From an uncultured Pirellulaceae bacterium (GTDB lineage: Bacteria > Planctomycetota > Planctomycetia > Pirellulales > Pirellulaceae), in the NCBI GenBank assembly GCA_938084685.1, contig CALKGE010000001.1:372001-436000 (forward strand): a stretch of 64,000 bases of DNA, read 5' to 3'. Below, piece after piece: positions 27,483-36,876 of this stretch. The notes under the pieces are model-generated. The model was not told where the DNA came from. It worked only from the letters and a program-made list of their open reading frames with translations, and made no database searches. The stretch's first letter is position 1. Every line of letters begins with the position of its first letter. A program made the position numbers and the translations under genes.

Positions 27483-30167
27483 CTAAATCTCACCAGCTTC
27501 GTCATCATCTTCATTTTGCAACTTTTCAGGAGCTACAGGATAGCCATGGACGGGCCCGATTGCCCCCGGGTCGATCCAGGCGCCATTTTCGTCGATGGAC
27601 ATTGTGCCGAGTTGGAAATCCAGCAGGCCCCGGTTAATTTCATAACCAACCCATACACGCAATAGTTCATTCTGAGAGCCTTGCAGTTGTTGCAGGGAAT
27701 TAATCAGACGTCCAGCGATTTCAGGTGACTGACGCTCGTTTTCATTTTCAGGTGGTTTCTGAATTTCCATGCGTTGAAACAGTACGTTTCTCGTCGCTAC
27801 CTGAAGTTGTTTGCGGTTTGCCTCAAATTCGATTTTCTGCATCGTGATGTCACGCAGCGCATTTTTCATAGCCAGAAATTGACCATCTTCGTATTTGTAG
27901 TAACCTCGCAACGCGCTTTGATACTCCAATAAACTTTGACGGTAAATGTTTCGTTCTCGTAATCGGGTGATTGGTGCATCCCAGGCAACTCCCGCTTGAA
28001 GTGTACCGGTGGTATCACGGAAGCGGAATGGATCGTCACCTGTATTGCCAAGCGTGCCTCGCACGGTAAGCGATAAATCACTTTCCAATCGGTCGGCATT
28101 AAAGGCTAACAAACGCCATTGGTCCATCAATTGAGCTCGCTGATTCATCCAGTCCAGCCGGTTTTCAGATGCGATGTTGTAAGCATCCCGCGTGGTGAGA
28201 TCGATTGGGATCAGGGCGATGGATTCGGCACGAGCACTGGTGATTACTAAAGACAATTCAAGAGCATCGTTTTGCAGTTCCAGAATCCGTTCGGGAATCT
28301 GGGAGATGATCTGTTCGTCCAGTGCCTGGTACAGGTCCTCCTCATTCATGGCCGGACCATTTTTGAGTATGGCGTCAACCCGATCTGCGAATCCTGCTAT
28401 GGCTTCATGTTTTTCCTCCAAGCGACGTTCAATATCGTCTATATCCGCTGTCAAAAGACGGGGAAGAGTGTCCAAGTAGTTGCCATCGAGCAATTCGGAT
28501 TCCAAAGCGGATGCAGGAACGAGCGGATTGTCTTTGAGTTCTGCTCGCAGGTTATCGATTGACTTTTTACGAGCGGGAACAAGCTCTTCGAGGTTTGCTA
28601 TGTCTCGGCGTGCGTCGACCGTGGCAGCTCTGACGCCGTTGAAGAGTTCGGTAAGAGTTGTAATTTCTTCACGTATTTGATTGAGGCCTGCTTCAACTTC
28701 TGGTCCCCAGGCGATGCCCAACGGCTGCAATTGTTCGGCCGGCATTGGCATCGGCTGCAATTGCGGTTGTTCCGCCCGCAGCGATGTATTGATGATCTCA
28801 CCAATCCGCTCCTGAAGTTCGAGGATCTCATTCTGAAGATCTTGCACGCCAACATCAATCAGGTCGAACTGAGCCAGTTCACCTCCATCGATGACAACTT
28901 CTACATCCGGCGGTAAACCGATCTGATTGATGAAATTATCCAGCTGGCCATCATAGGCAGCTTCCTGCTGAATGAGCTGAGTGATTTCACGGTAGAACTG
29001 GGCTTTGGTTCGCTGCACGTTGTTAAAGTCAGTAAGTCCGGCTTCAAGATAAGACTCAAATAAATTGAGCGATCCCTTCAATGCAACAATGTTGGCCCGT
29101 TGGTTGATCAGACCTTTTTGGCTTTGAAGCAATCCCATGTATCCGCCGGCATTTGTGCCGCTACCTCCGCCACCGCGAAAGCCACCGACACCACCAAAGC
29201 CTCCGGAACCAACGCCGGTAAACCCGGAAAGCCCCGAGCCACCAAACAGACCACCGATACGCTGAATGCCTCCACCGCCTTGGCCGGTCGTAACCGTCAT
29301 ATAGTAGCCTTTTCGGTAACGTTGGTATTGCCGCACGTTATAGAGTAAGCCACGTTCGGCTCGTGTCAGCCGTTCCAGAACCTGATCTTTACCCCCCTGA
29401 CGAAGCAACGGTTGGATAATGTTGACGTCCAGCAGTGTGGTCGTGCCAAAGGCGTCCGGTCCACTGAATTGCCACATCAGGCTGTTGGCGAAATTGACGA
29501 ATGCCGTCGCACCAGATGCGTACTTTTGCCGCATTTGAATACTACGCGTGTTAAGTGACAAATTGCTGGCCGCACTGCCAGTGGTTGCCGCGCCGAGCGT
29601 TCGGTAATTGCCGCCATAGCCGCCATAGAACTGAGTGTCAAAATCAAATCGCTCGGCACTAACATCCAGTGCCGACAGGTACATCTGCTCGAGTTGGTTA
29701 CGGTAGTCGGTAGAGTGTAACAGAGCGAGCTTTAGTGCTTTGCTTGCATCCAGATGTAGTTTGCCGTCTTCGCCGATTGGCAAATGTTTACGCCACTCAG
29801 GGTTTTCAAATGTCTTGAGCTTTTCGTGTTCGTCCCAGCCATCGTATCCCTCCATTCCGTCGACTTCATCCATGTAAATTGATGCGGCGGCGTCGTCGGG
29901 AGGCATAGGCGGATTATCCGGATCATAATCCATGTACATACGGCTCTTTGGATCGATCTTGATCGTGAAGTCTTGCATGCTCCATCTATCATCGGTCCCT
30001 TTTTCGTTCAGGATATAGAGGGCCTCATGGTCAGCCTGTTTTCGATAGAACGAACGGCTGCATCCTGTCAGGTTAGCCAGCAGCAAAGCTACAACACCAG
30101 TACCCAAGGCCAGGGCTTTACATGTGGCTAAATGGCGTAAATATGAACTCACTTGTCGAGCTTTCAT
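27483..30167 (-). CDS. TolC-like outer membrane efflux lipoprotein, enlarged, with Gly-rich insert
   Basis: 894-residue protein, first gene of the export operon. The start at 30167 gives a lipoprotein signal with 'NLTGC' and Cys36; the upstream frame to 30266 lacks a signal. The N-terminal region is acidic, and two outer-membrane efflux protein repeats are suggested by long helical stretches ('ALKLALLHSTDYRNQLEQMY', 'AYNIASENRLDWMNQRAQL', 'LEYQSALRGYYKYEDG'). Residues about 293-345 are a glycine-rich, low-complexity insert. An additional helical segment (about 470-640) has several Glu/Leu-rich heptads. Ordinary TolC has about 450-500 residues. It should form the outer-membrane exit duct for the MacAB-like complex. 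A 234-base gap separates it from the adaptor gene. Confidence 0.85.
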   Translation of the reverse strand: MKARQVSSYLRHLATCKALALGTGVVALLLANLTGCSRSFYRKQADHEALYILNEKGTDDRWSMQDFTIKIDPKSRMYMDYDPDNPPMPPDDAAASIYMDEVDGMEGYDGWDEHEKLKTFENPEWRKHLPIGEDGKLHLDASKALKLALLHSTDYRNQLEQMYLSALDVSAERFDFDTQFYGGYGGNYRTLGAATTGSAASNLSLNTRSIQMRQKYASGATAFVNFANSLMWQFSGPDAFGTTTLLDVNIIQPLLRQGGKDQVLERLTRAERGLLYNVRQYQRYRKGYYMTVTTGQGGGGIQRIGGLFGGSGLSGFTGVGSGGFGGVGGFRGGGGSGTNAGGYMGLLQSQKGLINQRANIVALKGSLNLFESYLEAGLTDFNNVQRTKAQFYREITQLIQQEAAYDGQLDNFINQIGLPPDVEVVIDGGELAQFDLIDVGVQDLQNEILELQERIGEIINTSLRAEQPQLQPMPMPAEQLQPLGIAWGPEVEAGLNQIREEITTLTELFNGVRAATVDARRDIANLEELVPARKKSIDNLRAELKDNPLVPASALESELLDGNYLDTLPRLLTADIDDIERRLEEKHEAIAGFADRVDAILKNGPAMNEEDLYQALDEQIISQIPERILELQNDALELSLVITSARAESIALIPIDLTTRDAYNIASENRLDWMNQRAQLMDQWRLLAFNADRLESDLSLTVRGTLGNTGDDPFRFRDTTGTLQAGVAWDAPITRLRERNIYRQSLLEYQSALRGYYKYEDGQFLAMKNALRDITMQKIEFEANRKQLQVATRNVLFQRMEIQKPPENENERQSPEIAGRLINSLQQLQGSQNELLRVWVGYEINRGLLDFQLGTMSIDENGAWIDPGAIGPVHGYPVAPEKLQNEDDDEAGEI

Positions 30168-30764
30168 CAAGGCTATTAAATTGGTGTACTTTGGGAGAGG
30201 GGTAAGAGGCCCGATTGTCGCCTTACTACATTCGGGAACACTCTCTGGCATGAGCCTTGCTGGCAAAACAGGTAAACTGGGTAGTCATTACTGCCTGCGC
30301 AGACTCTACGGCCATGGCGTACTAATCGCCGGAGAATTGGGTTTTCTTGAGAGAATCCAATCTTAAATCCGCAAGGATTTTGGGGCAGGGAAAACTCATC
30401 GATCCGTCACCTGTCGGGCTTGGAAACACGTGAAAACGGGGCTTCCACCAAAAATTTGCTTTTCACGATCGATCGCCGTAGGATCAAATAGAAGCGGAGG
30501 GGTGATTTTTTGCCAATCGTCGACGGGTGTGCAGGTCAGCTATCAGTAATAACGGGTGGCAAAATAGTGTTAAAAACAACCGGATTTACTGATAGGACCA
30601 CCTAAAAGGTGGTAAATGCATAGCCCCTGTATTGTCGATAGTAGAGGATGAGTGCAATTGTCGTTTGCGCAAAAATAGCATTTTGTGATTCCACGCTTCT
30701 ATATATAGGAGCTTGCTTTTCAGAGATGCGGGCTTCCAACTGAGAGTCAAAGTCAGGAAAGACC
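30168..30764. other. Divergent intergenic region with several inverted repeats
   Basis: About 600 non-coding bases between the start of the TolC-like gene (-) and the next plus-strand gene. Three perfect inverted repeats are visible: AAATCC-GCAA-GGATTT (30365-30380), CGTGAAAA (30429-30436) with TTTTCACG (30460-30467), and ACCACCT-AAA-AGGTGGT (30597-30613). None is followed by a long T run in a terminating position. Candidate roles are operators or small structured transcripts. An AGGAAA motif just before 30765 is the ribosome-binding site of the next gene. Confidence 0.5.
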
Positions 30765-32492
30765 ATGTCAACAGCAGAGATCTTTGTCGTCGTATACGGT
30801 TTGTTTTTTACCGTATGGCTGTTTCTTTCGATAAAACAGTGGCGTTGGTTCCATGTATTTATGACATTTCTGTTGCTTATTTCAACGTTGCTGTTAACTC
30901 AGCTCACTTCTTATGTTCTCGATTTCCGGAACAATGCGACGCAGGAATACAGACAAGCCGCCGCGGCACGAGATAAAGTTGCGGCAGAGAACAAGTTGAT
31001 TCTTACTGGCCTGGACGATAAGAGTGCCAGAGCGGAATTTGATTCACTGGTGTCGCTCAGGCGTCAGTTGGAGCGCGCATTAGAAGGGCGAGGTCGCGTT
31101 TGGGAAGGCGCTACACTAGGTAATATTCAAGAAGTGGCAGCGATTGTTGGAACGACCGCGACAGTGACACTTACTGACGACACGCATGGCATTGAAGCAG
31201 GTGCCCGCCTGTTTGTTTTTGCTGAACAGGAGATCGATGTTGTCGATGCTCCCGCTGCCGCTCCCGCTGATCCGAACGCTCCACCTTTGCCAGGTGCTGC
31301 ACCCGCTCCGGCTGCCAAAATGAAAGTCCCTGCGATTTACCTTGGTGAATATGACGTAGAAACAGTGAATGCGGCCGCGATTACGGTTAAGTGCGCGTTT
31401 GCCCCGCGAGTGTTTAACCCTGCATTCTTCGCCGATGGTATAACTCTGGCTTTGTATGAAACCATTCCATCCGATTCACACTACAAGTTTGCGACGCGAC
31501 CAGAAGACAAATATGAGCAACTGCGGCAGGGTGGCCTGGACAACTCGGAAGCGCTATTTGGTCAAATGGATCCGCAGCACATCAACAATATTTTTCGCAC
31601 GGTGGTGGTGCCTCTGATTCAGAACCAGCACACCATTGCTAATGCCAACGAAATACTGGCGAAGAATCAGATTGTTCTGGGTACACTGGGCGATAAACTG
31701 GTGGAGCAATTTGTCGCAGACGGAAGTCCTATAAATGGTCGTGAGGTTGACCGCAAGAACGTTTGGTACAAGATTCAATTCACCGAAAAGACGACTTTAT
31801 CGCAAAAGGTTAACGGCGATGAAGCTCAGGCAGCACTCACCGATGCCGGCATTTTCGAGGTTGGGGAAGCTATCGTCCCGCAGTTCTACCACTTCTCTCC
31901 CAATACAGTTAATTTTGACGGTCAAACTATTTCAGTCTCAGCGGGCAATAAGACGGATTCCATCACATTTGAAGAAGGCGATATCGCCTATATCTGTGCT
32001 GCCGAGAAAATTGTTCAGGACAATCGAATTGTACCGGTCGAGGTACTGGTTTCCGGAGCAGAAGGAGTGGAGCCGGTTGCTCGTAAAATTGTGGAGTACT
32101 ATGTACGTCCGTTGCACGACTACAATCATGTTTTCCATAGCTATGAGGCTCGATTACAAACGTTGGCATATAGTGACGATAATGCTCGACATGACATTGT
32201 CTCCACCACGGCAGCACGGAATGATGCCGCCGTTCAAATTGAATATCGAAAACGGGAAAAGAAAGAACTGGAGCTGGACCTGGAACTGCATCGTCGTGAC
32301 GAGTACGAAGCAGAACTCTACTCGCAGGCATTGGTGGCCGAGGTCGAAAAACTGACAGCCTCACTGGCCGATTTGTTCGACCGTAATCAGGCTTTGGCGC
32401 AGGCATTAGCTGATCGTCAGGCGCAGCTTGAAGAAGCGATTGATGCTCGTACCAAGGAAGCCGTGAACGCTGCCGGCAATTCAGAAGAATAA
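30765..32492 (+). CDS. Membrane-anchored coiled-coil protein of unknown function
   Basis: 575-residue protein. Two N-terminal hydrophobic helices ('IFVVVYGLFFTVWLFLSI' and 'FMTFLLLISTLLLTQLTSYVL') are followed by a charged coiled coil, an Ala/Pro-rich linker ('APAAAPADPNAPPLPGAAPAPAAK', about residues 160-185), and a second coiled coil with Glu/Lys/Leu heptads near the C-terminus (about 490-570). The middle contains beta-like segments without a recognised domain. I know no family function. The layout suggests a scaffold or secretion-related envelope protein. An AGGAAA motif precedes the ATG. The rhomboid gene follows after 42 bases. Confidence 0.8.
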   Translation: MSTAEIFVVVYGLFFTVWLFLSIKQWRWFHVFMTFLLLISTLLLTQLTSYVLDFRNNATQEYRQAAAARDKVAAENKLILTGLDDKSARAEFDSLVSLRRQLERALEGRGRVWEGATLGNIQEVAAIVGTTATVTLTDDTHGIEAGARLFVFAEQEIDVVDAPAAAPADPNAPPLPGAAPAPAAKMKVPAIYLGEYDVETVNAAAITVKCAFAPRVFNPAFFADGITLALYETIPSDSHYKFATRPEDKYEQLRQGGLDNSEALFGQMDPQHINNIFRTVVVPLIQNQHTIANANEILAKNQIVLGTLGDKLVEQFVADGSPINGREVDRKNVWYKIQFTEKTTLSQKVNGDEAQAALTDAGIFEVGEAIVPQFYHFSPNTVNFDGQTISVSAGNKTDSITFEEGDIAYICAAEKIVQDNRIVPVEVLVSGAEGVEPVARKIVEYYVRPLHDYNHVFHSYEARLQTLAYSDDNARHDIVSTTAARNDAAVQIEYRKREKKELELDLELHRRDEYEAELYSQALVAEVEKLTASLADLFDRNQALAQALADRQAQLEEAIDARTKEAVNAAGNSEE

Positions 32493-32534
32493 ATAATCTT
32501 CGGGTCACGGTTTACCCACTCTTGGGTAAAATGG

Positions 32535-33479
32535 ATGGTTATGGGAATCTACGACCGTGATTACTATCAGCAGGAAGAAGTGCCGCACCATACCAGAGCT
32601 GCGCGCAGATTGCAGGGAATATCGGTCACCAACAAATTGCTAATAGCCAATGTGGTTGTTTATCTGGGATGTTGGCTCTTTAGTAGTGGTAGCGATGAGC
32701 GCACCGAATCCATTTACGATGCTTTATCGATCGGTAACGATTACTTCACTCGTCCGTGGGAAATCTGGAGATGGATCACCTACGGCTTTATGCACTCGCC
32801 GTTCTGGCTTGCGAGCGGAAGTATTTGGCATTTGGCCTTTAATGGTTTTGCCTTATGGATGTTTGGGAGATTTGTTGAGCAACGTTACGGAAGTGCCGAG
32901 TTCCTGCGGTTCTATATTTTGGCGATTGTTTTCAGCGGCCTGGTTTTTGTGATTACTGAACTGGGTGGCGCGCCCGCTCAGGCTGTGGGAGCTTCTGGAG
33001 GAGTGGTCGCCATCGTTATCCTTTTCTGCTTTCTGTATCCCCACGAAAAACTTTTGATTTATGGCATCATCCCGGTACCGGCCTGGTTGTTTGGCATTCT
33101 GTTAGTCGGAATGGATGTTCTTAATGGAATTAATGAAGCTAAAGGAATTGGAAGTAGAATCGCCTGGCAGGCACACTTGGGTGGAGCCGGTTTTGCGGCC
33201 GCCTATTACCTTTTGAATTGGAATTTTTCGTTCCTCGGTGGGATCTTTTCAGGACGTAAGCCAAGGCTGTCCGTCTATCGAAAGGAAAGTTCAAAGTCCG
33301 ATGTTTCAGATGAACCCAGTGCAGAATCTCAACTTATCGCCCAGGGCGAGGAAATACTGCAACAGGTGCACGAGTCTGGCGAGTCGAGTTTGACAGCTCG
33401 CCAACGCAGAATGCTGAAACGTTATAGCGAATTGATGCAAAAGCGCCGGGGGCGTGACGATGATCAGTATCGATTCTAG
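32535..33479 (+). CDS. Rhomboid-family intramembrane serine protease
   Basis: 314-residue polytopic membrane protease. The catalytic serine is in 'VGASGG' (Ser154) and the paired histidine in 'WQAHLGGAGF' (His214). The oxyanion-hole region 'IWHLAFNGFALWMFG' has the conserved His and Asn of TM2. About six membrane helices are visible, followed by a soluble charged C-terminal tail (residues about 240-314). It cleaves membrane-anchored substrates within the bilayer. ATG 32541 is an alternative start. The stop overlaps the start region of the next gene (33454-33479). Confidence 0.92.
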   Translation: MVMGIYDRDYYQQEEVPHHTRAARRLQGISVTNKLLIANVVVYLGCWLFSSGSDERTESIYDALSIGNDYFTRPWEIWRWITYGFMHSPFWLASGSIWHLAFNGFALWMFGRFVEQRYGSAEFLRFYILAIVFSGLVFVITELGGAPAQAVGASGGVVAIVILFCFLYPHEKLLIYGIIPVPAWLFGILLVGMDVLNGINEAKGIGSRIAWQAHLGGAGFAAAYYLLNWNFSFLGGIFSGRKPRLSVYRKESSKSDVSDEPSAESQLIAQGEEILQQVHESGESSLTARQRRMLKRYSELMQKRRGRDDDQYRF

Positions 33480-34866
33480 ATCACAGGGAATGACTCGCCG
33501 GCAGATGCTGATGTCCATGGGTGGCGGAGCCGGAATGATTGCCTTGCAATCGATCCTGGCCGAACAGGCAACTCAAGCAGCCGTACCCGGTAAACCGCAT
33601 TTTGAACCGCGGGCGACGCGCGTAATTTGGCTGTTCATGCATGGTGGCCCAAGCCATGTGGATCTGTTTGACCCAAAACCTGAATTAGTGAAATATGCCG
33701 GAAAACCAATTCCGGATTCCTTTGGTTCGGTGATGACACGTCGAAACGTGGCGAAGAATCCGTTGCTCGGACCTATCATGCCGTTTCGTCAACGTGGCAC
33801 TTCTGGTCTCGAGATCAGCGACTTTCTGCCCCATCTTGCAAGCCATGCAGATCGACTTTGCGTTATTCGATCGATGCATGGTGATAGTGTTAATCACCCT
33901 CAATCCGTGTACCAGATGAATACAGGTAAAATCCTGATGGGGCATCCGAGTGTGGGGAGCTGGGTGGCTTATGGTCTGGGGACAGCAAACAGAGATATGC
34001 CGGCGTTTGTTGTATTGCCGGATCCAGGCGGCGGATTGAAAGGAGGCCCGCCAGCTTGGGGAAGCGGTTATCTGCCTGCCAGTCATCAGGGAGTGACGAT
34101 GCGGCCTGGCAAGGCGCCGATTCTGAATCTGACACCTCAACCAGGTATTACTCCCGATAGCCAACACGATGCGTTCGCTCTGTTGCAGGATATCAATGGA
34201 GGGTTTGTCGAACGGGTTGGTGAGGATGATGCCTTGCAAGCCAGGATCGCTGCGTATGAACTGGCCTTTCGTATGCAGGCTGCTGCACCGGAACTGGTCG
34301 ATATTTCCAAAGAAACTGAACAGACACATCGGCTGTACGGGCTGGAGAATAAGACCACGGCAGAATTCGGCCGGCGATGTTTGCTTGCTCGCCGAATGAT
34401 CGAACAGGGTGTTCGGTTTGTACAGGTCCACTCAGGAGATACACTCGGCTGGGATGCCCATCGTGATGTGCTAAGTAACCACTCCAGGTATTGTGAGAGT
34501 ACCGATTTACCCATAGCGGGATTGTTGACGGATCTGGAGCAACGAGGATTGTTGGACGATACGCTGGTTGTCTGGTGTGGAGAATTTGGACGGATGCCCA
34601 TGAGTGAACAGGGCAAAGGTCGCGATCACAACCCGTGGGGTTATTGTAGCTGGCTTGCCGGCGCAGGGATCGAGGGCGGTCGTGCCATTGGAGCTACCGA
34701 TCCGATCGGATTGCGAGCTGCAGAAGATAAAGTCCATGTGCGGGATTTTCATGCGACGTTACTTCATCTAATGGGTCTTGATCATCACGAGCTTTCCTAC
34801 TTTCACAATGGCTTGGAAGAGCGGTTGACCGGTCCCCAGGAAGCTCATGTGGTGGAGGCAATATGA
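33460..34866 (+). CDS. DUF1501 protein (secreted, Tat-type signal)
   Basis: About 468-residue planctomycete DUF1501 protein, a sulfatase/alkaline-phosphatase-like fold of unknown activity. A twin-arginine-like leader 'MTRRQMLMSMGGGAG' suggests folded export, so the true start may be the ATG at 33490. Motifs are 'VIWLFMHGGPSHVDLFDPK', 'RSMHGDSVNHPQSVYQMNTG', 'GLENKTTAEFGRRCLLARR', 'GLLDDTLVVWCGEFGRMPM', 'RDHNPWGYCSWLAG' and the terminal 'HNGLEERLTGPQEAHVV'. The start overlaps the rhomboid gene. It precedes its usual partner, a DUF1549/DUF1553 protein, whose start overlaps this stop (ATGATG). Confidence 0.9.
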   Translation: MISIDSRSQGMTRRQMLMSMGGGAGMIALQSILAEQATQAAVPGKPHFEPRATRVIWLFMHGGPSHVDLFDPKPELVKYAGKPIPDSFGSVMTRRNVAKNPLLGPIMPFRQRGTSGLEISDFLPHLASHADRLCVIRSMHGDSVNHPQSVYQMNTGKILMGHPSVGSWVAYGLGTANRDMPAFVVLPDPGGGLKGGPPAWGSGYLPASHQGVTMRPGKAPILNLTPQPGITPDSQHDAFALLQDINGGFVERVGEDDALQARIAAYELAFRMQAAAPELVDISKETEQTHRLYGLENKTTAEFGRRCLLARRMIEQGVRFVQVHSGDTLGWDAHRDVLSNHSRYCESTDLPIAGLLTDLEQRGLLDDTLVVWCGEFGRMPMSEQGKGRDHNPWGYCSWLAGAGIEGGRAIGATDPIGLRAAEDKVHVRDFHATLLHLMGLDHHELSYFHNGLEERLTGPQEAHVVEAI

Positions 34867-36749
34867 TGCGAGAGGCGTTTTGTATCGTTTTGCTCTTCTG
34901 CCCGTTGATGGCTGAGTGTCAAGAGTACCGGGAAAGCCCGATCACCGAGGAAGAACGAGAGCATTGGTCCTTCATGCCGATTCAACGGCCAGCGGTTCCA
35001 GTGGTAAGTGATGATAGCTGGTCAAAGAATCCAATCGATGCTTTCATTCTGGAGAAGATTCGTCGAGCTGGATTGCAACCGATGCCTGCTGCTAATCATG
35101 CGGCTCTGGTGAGACGTATTTATCTGGGGCTTACCGGCATGCCGCCTGCCTATTCAGAAGTTGTTGCCGAGCGACCTTATGAACAGATCGTTGATGAGTT
35201 GTTGAGTTCGCCGAGATTTGGCGAACGCCAGGCGCAGCATTGGCTTGACCTGGCAAGGTTTGCAGAAACCGATGGATTTGAACATGACAAGGTCCGAGCC
35301 AATGCCTGGCGATACCGGGATTGGGTAATCGCTGCCTTCAATAGAAACCTGCCTTATGATCAATTCGTTCGACAGCAACTGGCGGCGGATGAATTGACTG
35401 GTTCGAGTGAAGCTCATGTTGCCACGATGTTTTGCTTGTCGGGACCCGATATGCCTGATATTAATTCGCAACAGGAGCGTCGGCATTCGCTACTGAACGA
35501 AATGACCAGTACGGTCGGCGCTGTCTTTATGGGGCTGCAGGTTGGTTGTGCACAGTGTCATGACCACAAATATGATCCGATCAGTCAGTCGGATTTTTAT
35601 CGGTTGCGAGCCATGTTTCAGCCCGCTGTTCATGTTGTTAAGAACCAGAGTGTTGGCGGATTGGAGGAGCAGGGCGAACCTGCAGTAGCCCATCTGATGA
35701 TCCGGGGTGAATTTAACAGGCCCGGAATCGAACTCGAACCAGGCGTATTGCGAGTGATCTCGGGAACAGACTCGATTGCGATCAACAGGACCGGGCAGGG
35801 AACGGCGGGTCGCCGTCTGGCGTTGGCAGACTGGTTGGTTGATAAGAACCATCCCTTAACTGCTCGAGTTATGGTGAATCGGATGTGGCAACAACACTTC
35901 GGTACCGGCCTGGTTTCCACGCACAGCGATTTTGGCACCATGGGTACCTCGCCGACACATCCGGAGTTACTGGACTGGCTGGCAGCAGAATTACAGTCCC
36001 GTCATTGGGATTTAAAGGTGATTCATCGTCTGATCGTGACCAGTGCTACTTACATGCAGGCCAGTCAGAGTAACGAGCAGCTTGAAGAGAACAAAAAAGA
36101 AGACCCGGATAACGCCTTTTGGAGCCGATTTCCTCGTCAGCGACTGGATGGAGAAGTGATTCGTGATGCGATGCTGAAGGCTGCCGGATGTATGCAGTTG
36201 GAAATGGGAGGGCCGGGCGTGCGGCCACCTATCCAGAAAGAAGTCGCTCAGACACTTTTGAAAAACCAGTGGGAGGTCTCGCCACAGGAGAGTGACCATT
36301 ATCGGCGAAGTATTTATGTCTTTGCCCGTAGAAACCTGCGTTACCCGCTGTTTGAGGCATTTGATCGACCTGATGCAAATGCCAGCTGTCCCCAACGTCA
36401 AAAGACTACCACAGCACCACAGGCTTTGATTCTGTTCAACTCGAAGCTGACTCTTGATCTGGCTCGAAAAATGGCCGGTGACATACTGCGGACCACCAGA
36501 GATGATGATGCGTTTATTCGAGAAGTGTTGCGACGCTGCTGGAGTCGTGAACCAGAGCCGGAATTGCTGGAGACCGCTCGTAACTTTTTCACCGAAAGTC
36601 GTGACAGGGCTGACAAAGTCTCTGCTGATCAACTGAATCAGGTGACACCCACTCCACTGCCGGCAGAATTGAGCATTCGGGATTCGGCTGTTTATGTGGA
36701 ATTCTGCCTCGTCGCCTTTAATACACTCGAATTTATTGTCATACAGTAG
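34863..36749 (+). CDS. DUF1549/DUF1553 protein without N-terminal cytochrome domain
   Basis: 628-residue exported protein with a signal peptide (MMREAFCIVLLFCPLMAEC). The DUF1549 domain (PSCyt2-like) includes 'NPIDAFILEKIRRAGLQPMP', 'RRIYLGLTGMPP', 'RFGERQAQHWLDLARFAETD' and the haem-type motif in 'GCAQCHDHKYDPISQSDFY'. DUF1553 (PSD1) follows with 'LADWLVDKNHPLTARVMVNR', 'THPELLDWLAAE' and 'RRSIYVFARRNLRYPLFEAF'. It lacks the N-terminal PSCyt1 CxxCH pair found in its paralogue at 36877 and in most longer members. The start overlaps the DUF1501 stop by four bases. The family is thought to work in polysaccharide or sulfated-glycan metabolism, but the reaction is unproven. Confidence 0.9.
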   Translation: MMREAFCIVLLFCPLMAECQEYRESPITEEEREHWSFMPIQRPAVPVVSDDSWSKNPIDAFILEKIRRAGLQPMPAANHAALVRRIYLGLTGMPPAYSEVVAERPYEQIVDELLSSPRFGERQAQHWLDLARFAETDGFEHDKVRANAWRYRDWVIAAFNRNLPYDQFVRQQLAADELTGSSEAHVATMFCLSGPDMPDINSQQERRHSLLNEMTSTVGAVFMGLQVGCAQCHDHKYDPISQSDFYRLRAMFQPAVHVVKNQSVGGLEEQGEPAVAHLMIRGEFNRPGIELEPGVLRVISGTDSIAINRTGQGTAGRRLALADWLVDKNHPLTARVMVNRMWQQHFGTGLVSTHSDFGTMGTSPTHPELLDWLAAELQSRHWDLKVIHRLIVTSATYMQASQSNEQLEENKKEDPDNAFWSRFPRQRLDGEVIRDAMLKAAGCMQLEMGGPGVRPPIQKEVAQTLLKNQWEVSPQESDHYRRSIYVFARRNLRYPLFEAFDRPDANASCPQRQKTTTAPQALILFNSKLTLDLARKMAGDILRTTRDDDAFIREVLRRCWSREPEPELLETARNFFTESRDRADKVSADQLNQVTPTPLPAELSIRDSAVYVEFCLVAFNTLEFIVIQ

Positions 36750-36876
36750 TCCAAGGTTTGGGTTCAAATCCGAGAATGATTGGGGACCTCCGAGTGGGTG
36801 TCACCTAATGCAGCGTGAGAATAGATTCTTTCTGGAAACAGGTGAGAGGCCCTGAGAAGTCTCTTATAATTCAGGA

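Noticed and set aside
33685-34431. 248-codon minus-strand frame within the DUF1501 gene
   Set aside because: Shadow of a well-conserved plus-strand gene; no recognised motif.
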